Assembly (NCBI GenBank): GCA_049301135.1 | Contig: JBAQKP010000247.1 | Span: 1-8,081, forward strand | Reading direction: 5' to 3' | DNA: 8,081 nucleotides | Source: JAYXXU01 sp049301135 | GTDB lineage: Bacteria; Pseudomonadota; Gammaproteobacteria; Pseudomonadales; Moraxellaceae | Shown here: positions 5,040-8,081 of the stretch, piece by piece | Position numbering within the stretch: the stretch's first letter is position 1 | Layout: every line of letters begins with the position of its first letter | Program-made: the position numbers and the translations under genes | Notes under the pieces: model-generated | Databases searched by the model: none | Told to the model about the DNA's origin: nothing | Seen by the model: only the letters and a program-made list of their open reading frames with translations

Positions 5040-5662
5040 AGCTGCACTTCCTTAAAAAAAGCTTCCATTTCTTGGATGGCGACTTGGTCACGCCCCAGTT
5101 CTTGCACCACCGCACCTTCACCAATCGCACGACGAAACGCCACACGCTCGCAAATGCGCGTGGGCAATACATTGAGCTTTTGCTCGTGTAAAAACGCCAG
5201 CATTTCCGCTGCATCTTTGGTGCGTGGATCAATCCGCGTCAGCAACACCCGCACATCAAGCTCAGGATTGTAATCGCGTGCCATTTCGACCACTTCTAGT
5301 AGATCGGTCATCGCGGCCGCATCAAGATTAGAGGCACCGACGGGAATCACCGCGCGTTGGGCGAGCAATAGGGCGGAGCGTAGACCCGTTGAGTCGCGGC
5401 CACCAGCATCCACCACGGTATGCTCGAAGCCTTTCGACAGCGGTTTGCCTTCACTTAAAATCGCCTTGCCGGTCAGACAAGTGGTGGTCGGTGACGGATT
5501 ATAGTCTGACTCGCGCCGCCATGCTGCCCAACTGGCAGCGCTGGCCTGTGGGTCGCCATCAATCAAAAGGGTACGATGTTGACGTGCCAACATGGTGGCC
5601 AAATGCACGGCAGTGGTGGTTTTGCCGACGCCGCCTTTGGTATTCACACAAGCAAAAATCAT
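5036..5662 (-). CDS. parA: ParA-family partition ATPase (small, ParF-like)
   Basis: A 208-residue deviant Walker ATPase that would move or position plasmid copies on the nucleoid. The N-terminus carries the deviant Walker A motif KGGVGKTTT (residues 9-17) with signature Lys9 and Lys14; LLIDGDPQAS (32-41) is the A' box, and HTVVDAGGRDS (81-91) holds the Walker B Asp85. The short length and the absence of an N-terminal helix-turn-helix place it in the small type Ib group (ParF is about the same size), in which the partner protein acts as repressor. The partner gene follows with a 4-base overlap. Its AT-rich upstream region is the likely promoter and centromere. It is flanked by catabolic genes and lies about 4 kb from the rep gene. 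Confidence 0.92.
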   Translation of the reverse strand: MIFACVNTKGGVGKTTTAVHLATMLARQHRTLLIDGDPQASAASWAAWRRESDYNPSPTTTCLTGKAILSEGKPLSKGFEHTVVDAGGRDSTGLRSALLLAQRAVIPVGASNLDAAAMTDLLEVVEMARDYNPELDVRVLLTRIDPRTKDAAEMLAFLHEQKLNVLPTRICERVAFRRAIGEGAVVQELGRDQVAIQEMEAFFKEVQL

Positions 5663-5690
5663 AGCGATGGTATTCCATGATGATGAAATT

Positions 5691-5728
5691 TATACATAGA
5701 AATATATACATATATATTTATTTTGCAA
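5691..5728 (-). promoter_or_regulatory. parA promoter and candidate par operator/centromere
   Basis: On the minus strand, TTGCAA (5728-5723) and TATATT (5706-5701) with a 16-bp spacer make a plausible promoter for parA. Two copies of TATACATA (5691-5698 and 5705-5712, 14 bp apart on the plus strand) overlap it, as expected if the RHH partner represses its own operon here. In ParF/ParG systems the centromere is also just upstream of the ATPase gene. The motif is AT-rich and low in complexity, so repeats could be partly chance. Confidence 0.45.
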
Positions 5729-5771
5729 GTGCTGCTTGGGCTGATCGTGCGGCTTTTTACCTGAATGTACA

Positions 5772-5787
5772 GGTCAGTGGACTGACC
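5772..5787. promoter_or_regulatory. operator-like palindrome upstream of the third dehydrogenase
   Basis: GGTCAGTGGACTGACC has perfect 7-bp arms around GG, 94 bases before the dehydrogenase ATG at 5882. Its left part, AGGTCAGTGGAC, matches 11 of 12 bases of O1 (AGGTCAGTTGAC), although the inner spacing of the GGTCA half-sites is 6 and not 2. It may bind the same TetR or the nearby LysR protein. The rest of the 219-base gap (5663-5881) holds the parA control region and no gene I can support. Confidence 0.5.
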
Positions 5788-5881
5788 AAATGCTTTAAAA
5801 AAACTGAGCGTTTTGGCTGCTGGTTCACTGCTGTAAGTATGCCATGATCCAAGCAGGACTTTTGCCAACTGGAACGTAACG

Positions 5882-7045
5882 ATGCACCTTAACCCGCTGT
5901 ATTATAATGCTGAACACCTTGCTTTTGCCGATGCAGTACGCAAATTTACCGCGCAAGAAATCAGCCCTTTTGTCAACGACTGGGAGGAGGCTGAGACGTT
6001 TCCACGTGAGCTGTACCGTAAAGCCGCAGACGTTGGTTTATTGGGTTTGGGCTTTCCAGAAGAGTTCGGCGGGATTGCGGATACCGATGCATTTCATGTG
6101 TTATTGGCGGCGGTCGAGCTGGCACAGTGCGGTTCAGGTGGTGTGCTGGCCTCGTTATTGTCACACAGTATTGGTGCGCCGCCGATCAAAAACGCGGGCA
6201 GCGCCGAGATGAAAGCCCGTGTATTGCCGCAGATTTTATCCGGTGAAAAAATCTCTGCCTTGGCGATCACTGAACCCGGTGGCGGCTCGGATGTGGCAGG
6301 GCTGACCACCAAAGCCGTGCGCGACGGTGATGACTATCTGGTCAGTGGCGAGAAGATCTTTATTACCTCTGGCATGCGTGCGGACTATTACAGTGTAGCG
6401 GTGCGTACCGATCCAACCGCCAAAGGCGCTAACGGCGTGTCGATGTTACTGATCGAAGGCGACACTGCAGGCATCAGTAAAACCCCGCTGAAGAAAATGG
6501 GCTGGTGGTCGTCAGATACCGCACAATTGCATTTTGATCAATGCCGTGTGCCGGTGAGCAACCTGATCGGCCCTGAAAACCTTGGCTTTATGGTGATCAT
6601 GCAAAATTTTAACATGGAGCGGTTTTTCCTAGCCGCGTCGAGTTATGGCTTTGCCAAAGTTTGCTATGAAGATACCTTGGATTGGGCGCAACAACGCAAA
6701 ACCTTTGGCAAACGTCTGGTCGATCATCAAGTGGTACGGCATAAGTTGATCGAAATGGCAACGCAATTGCATGCCACTCGCGCACTGCTCGAAGATACCG
6801 CATGGCGACTGAATCAACCGGATCAACAGGGCAATGATTTGATCGCGCAGATTTGTATGCTAAAAAATCTTGCCACGCGCACCATGCAATTGTGTGCTGA
6901 TCATGCGGTACAAACCCTTGGTGGTATGGGCTATATGCGCGGCACGCGGGTCGAGCGGATCTATCGTGAGGTTAAAGTCAACATGATCGGCGGCGGGGCT
7001 GAAGAAGTCATGAAAGAGTTGGCCAGTCGGCAGCTTGGTTATTAA
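5882..7045 (+). CDS. acyl-CoA dehydrogenase, helix-G-glutamate type
   Basis: A 387-residue FAD-dependent acyl-CoA dehydrogenase, acting with electron-transfer flavoprotein. It has the family's order: an N-terminal helical domain, the signature LAITEPGGGSD (127-137), a middle beta domain with MGWWSSDTAQLHFD (206-219), then a C-terminal helical domain with QRKTFGKRL (271-279) and LGGMGYMRGTRVERIYREVK (346-365). Glu246 (NFNMER) aligns with the helix-G catalytic Glu of isovaleryl-CoA and long-chain enzymes, and the MCAD-type position is Gly (IGGG, 369-372). The MGWW and MQNFN stretches recall citronellyl-CoA dehydrogenase (AtuD)-like proteins from memory, so a branched or terpenoid substrate is possible but unproven. 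The ATG has only a weak GGAACG site upstream. It is divergent from parA and convergent with a LysR regulator. Confidence 0.87.
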   Translation: MHLNPLYYNAEHLAFADAVRKFTAQEISPFVNDWEEAETFPRELYRKAADVGLLGLGFPEEFGGIADTDAFHVLLAAVELAQCGSGGVLASLLSHSIGAPPIKNAGSAEMKARVLPQILSGEKISALAITEPGGGSDVAGLTTKAVRDGDDYLVSGEKIFITSGMRADYYSVAVRTDPTAKGANGVSMLLIEGDTAGISKTPLKKMGWWSSDTAQLHFDQCRVPVSNLIGPENLGFMVIMQNFNMERFFLAASSYGFAKVCYEDTLDWAQQRKTFGKRLVDHQVVRHKLIEMATQLHATRALLEDTAWRLNQPDQQGNDLIAQICMLKNLATRTMQLCADHAVQTLGGMGYMRGTRVERIYREVKVNMIGGGAEEVMKELASRQLGY

Positions 7046-7108
7046 AGAAAGCTTGCTGGCTTGATCAGTGCGGTAAATTGACATCGCTTGATGGCCATTA
7101 AAACAGCA

Positions 7109-7145
7109 CAAAAAGCAGTGTGGTCTAGGACACGCTGCTTTTTTG
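7109..7145. terminator. bidirectional intrinsic terminator
   Basis: CAAAAAGCAGTGTG (7109-7122) pairs with CACGCTGCTTTTTTG (7131-7145), with one G-U wobble and an 8-base loop. T-runs follow the stem core on both strands (TTTTTT on plus, TTTTT on minus). It lies between the convergent dehydrogenase (ends 7045) and LysR gene (ends 7177) and would serve both. Confidence 0.85.
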
Positions 7146-7176
7146 TATGCTGTTAATCTGATGCGGAGGCTGTAGC

Positions 7177-8073
7177 TTATGTTTTCTGTTGTGGCAGCAC
7201 CAATTTTTCGACCAAAAAATCAATCAGGCTTCGAACCTTGGGCGTCAAGTACTTACGGCTGGTATACACCGCGTAGAGTGTCGGCGCAAAAAAGGCCTGA
7301 TCCGGTAAAATTTGTCGCAAACGGCCGGTCGCCAAATCATTTTTAGCCATCCACAGCGGCAGGTAAGTCATGCCGATGCCGGTGCGTGCCAATTCTAAAC
7401 CTAAGGCATTGTCATTGGTGCGAAACACGGCATTGTGGTGAATCTTCACTTCACCGGTTGGCGTATTGATCGTGATTTTTTCCATCGATACATACGTCGG
7501 TAAAATCATTGCATGTTGTTCGATTTGGCGTGGTTCGGTAATCGGTGGGTGTTGTTCGAGGTAGTGTGGCGCAGCGACCAACACGAATTCAACCGGTGTG
7601 AGTGGACGGGCAATCAGGTTGGGGGCAGGCTCATAAGTGGCACGTAACGCTAAATCATAGCCTTCTTCAGTCAGGTTGACGTGCCGATTTTCCAGCACCA
7701 TTTCGACCACCACATCCGGAAAACGCTGGTGATATTCGGTCATCAGCGCCGCAAAATACGTATTGGCGAGCCAGATCGGTGCAGTCACCCGCAGCGTGCC
7801 GCGTGGCTCGGTCACTGCTTGCCCAATCGCTTGGCTGGCATTTTCTAAAATATCTAGCGCTTCACAGCATTGGTCATAATAAATCTGTCCGGCTTCGGTC
7901 AGGCTGAGGTGGCGCGTGGTGCGATTCAGTAGCCGTACACCAAGGTCTTGTTCGAGGCGTGACACGTGTTTGCTGGTCATTGCTGTGGATAAATTCAGCC
8001 GATCTGCTGCTGCGACGAAGCTTTTGCATTCGACGATTTCACGAAAAACCCGAAGGCTGAGTAACGTATCCAT
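7177..8073 (-). CDS. LysR-family transcriptional regulator
   Basis: A 298-residue protein of normal LysR length. The N-terminal winged helix-turn-helix (about 1-60) has the family pattern LRVFREIVECKSFVAAADRL, then SKHVSRLEQDLGVRLLNRTT and LSLTEAGQIYY, followed by a linker helix to about residue 88. The C-terminal part (from RGTLRVTAP, 91) is the periplasmic-binding-protein-like effector domain. The strong R-x-T-R-x-L-S-L-T-E-x-G stretch and GTLRVTAP recall the large group of LysR proteins that includes aldehyde- or stress-response regulators; the effector is unknown. The ATG (8071-8073) is only 8 bases from the window edge, with a weak GGATTGG before it. The target is not clear: the usual divergent neighbour is outside the window, and the dehydrogenase beside it is convergent. 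Confidence 0.9.
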   Translation of the reverse strand: MDTLLSLRVFREIVECKSFVAAADRLNLSTAMTSKHVSRLEQDLGVRLLNRTTRHLSLTEAGQIYYDQCCEALDILENASQAIGQAVTEPRGTLRVTAPIWLANTYFAALMTEYHQRFPDVVVEMVLENRHVNLTEEGYDLALRATYEPAPNLIARPLTPVEFVLVAAPHYLEQHPPITEPRQIEQHAMILPTYVSMEKITINTPTGEVKIHHNAVFRTNDNALGLELARTGIGMTYLPLWMAKNDLATGRLRQILPDQAFFAPTLYAVYTSRKYLTPKVRSLIDFLVEKLVLPQQKT

Positions 8074-8081
8074 GCCAATCC

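Noticed and set aside
5659..5868. Minus-strand ORF of 69 codons upstream of parA
   Set aside because: It covers the AT-rich promoter and repeat region, reads low-complexity residues, and overlaps the parA start; there is no sign of a real protein.

Overview
The window looks like the backbone and cargo of a plasmid or other secondary replicon of a gammaproteobacterium. Codon use and the mix of AT-rich spacers with moderately GC genes would suit a member of the Moraxellaceae, but this is an impression; no rRNA or other lineage marker is present. The plasmid call rests on a TrfA-like replication initiator, an iteron origin directly downstream of it, and a ParA/ribbon-helix-helix partition pair.

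Layout. Positions 2-604 hold the C-terminal part of a TrfA-type initiator (+), cut by the left edge. Positions 595-1332 are an origin-like region: a lone iteron over the rep stop codon, a block of six iterons at 21-22 bp spacing (810-931), an AT-rich tract with four TTTAACC-type repeats at 11-12 bp spacing (986-1026), and a last lone iteron over the stop of a 33-codon ORF. Then come isovaleryl-CoA dehydrogenase (1472-2635, -) and a long-chain-type acyl-CoA dehydrogenase (2729-3874, -), probably co-transcribed. A TetR-family regulator is divergent from them (4071-4733, +). The shared control region has two matching palindromes, one of them inside the spacer of a near-consensus promoter. The partition pair follows on the minus strand (parA 5036-5662, RHH partner 4752-5039, ATGA overlap). 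A third acyl-CoA dehydrogenase (5882-7045, +) and a convergent LysR-type regulator (7177-8073, -) close the window, with a terminator between them.

How it fits together. Replication (rep plus iterons) and segregation (par) functions are interleaved with catabolic cargo. All three acyl-CoA dehydrogenases carry a Glu at the helix-G position used as catalytic base by isovaleryl-CoA and long-chain acyl-CoA dehydrogenases, and none has the MCAD-type Glu near the C-terminus. This suggests cargo for branched-chain or long-chain acyl-CoA oxidation, with the TetR protein as the likely local repressor. The carboxylase, hydratase and lyase genes that normally accompany isovaleryl-CoA dehydrogenase are not in the window. 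The most notable signals are the origin architecture and the operator-in-promoter arrangement at 3940-3994.
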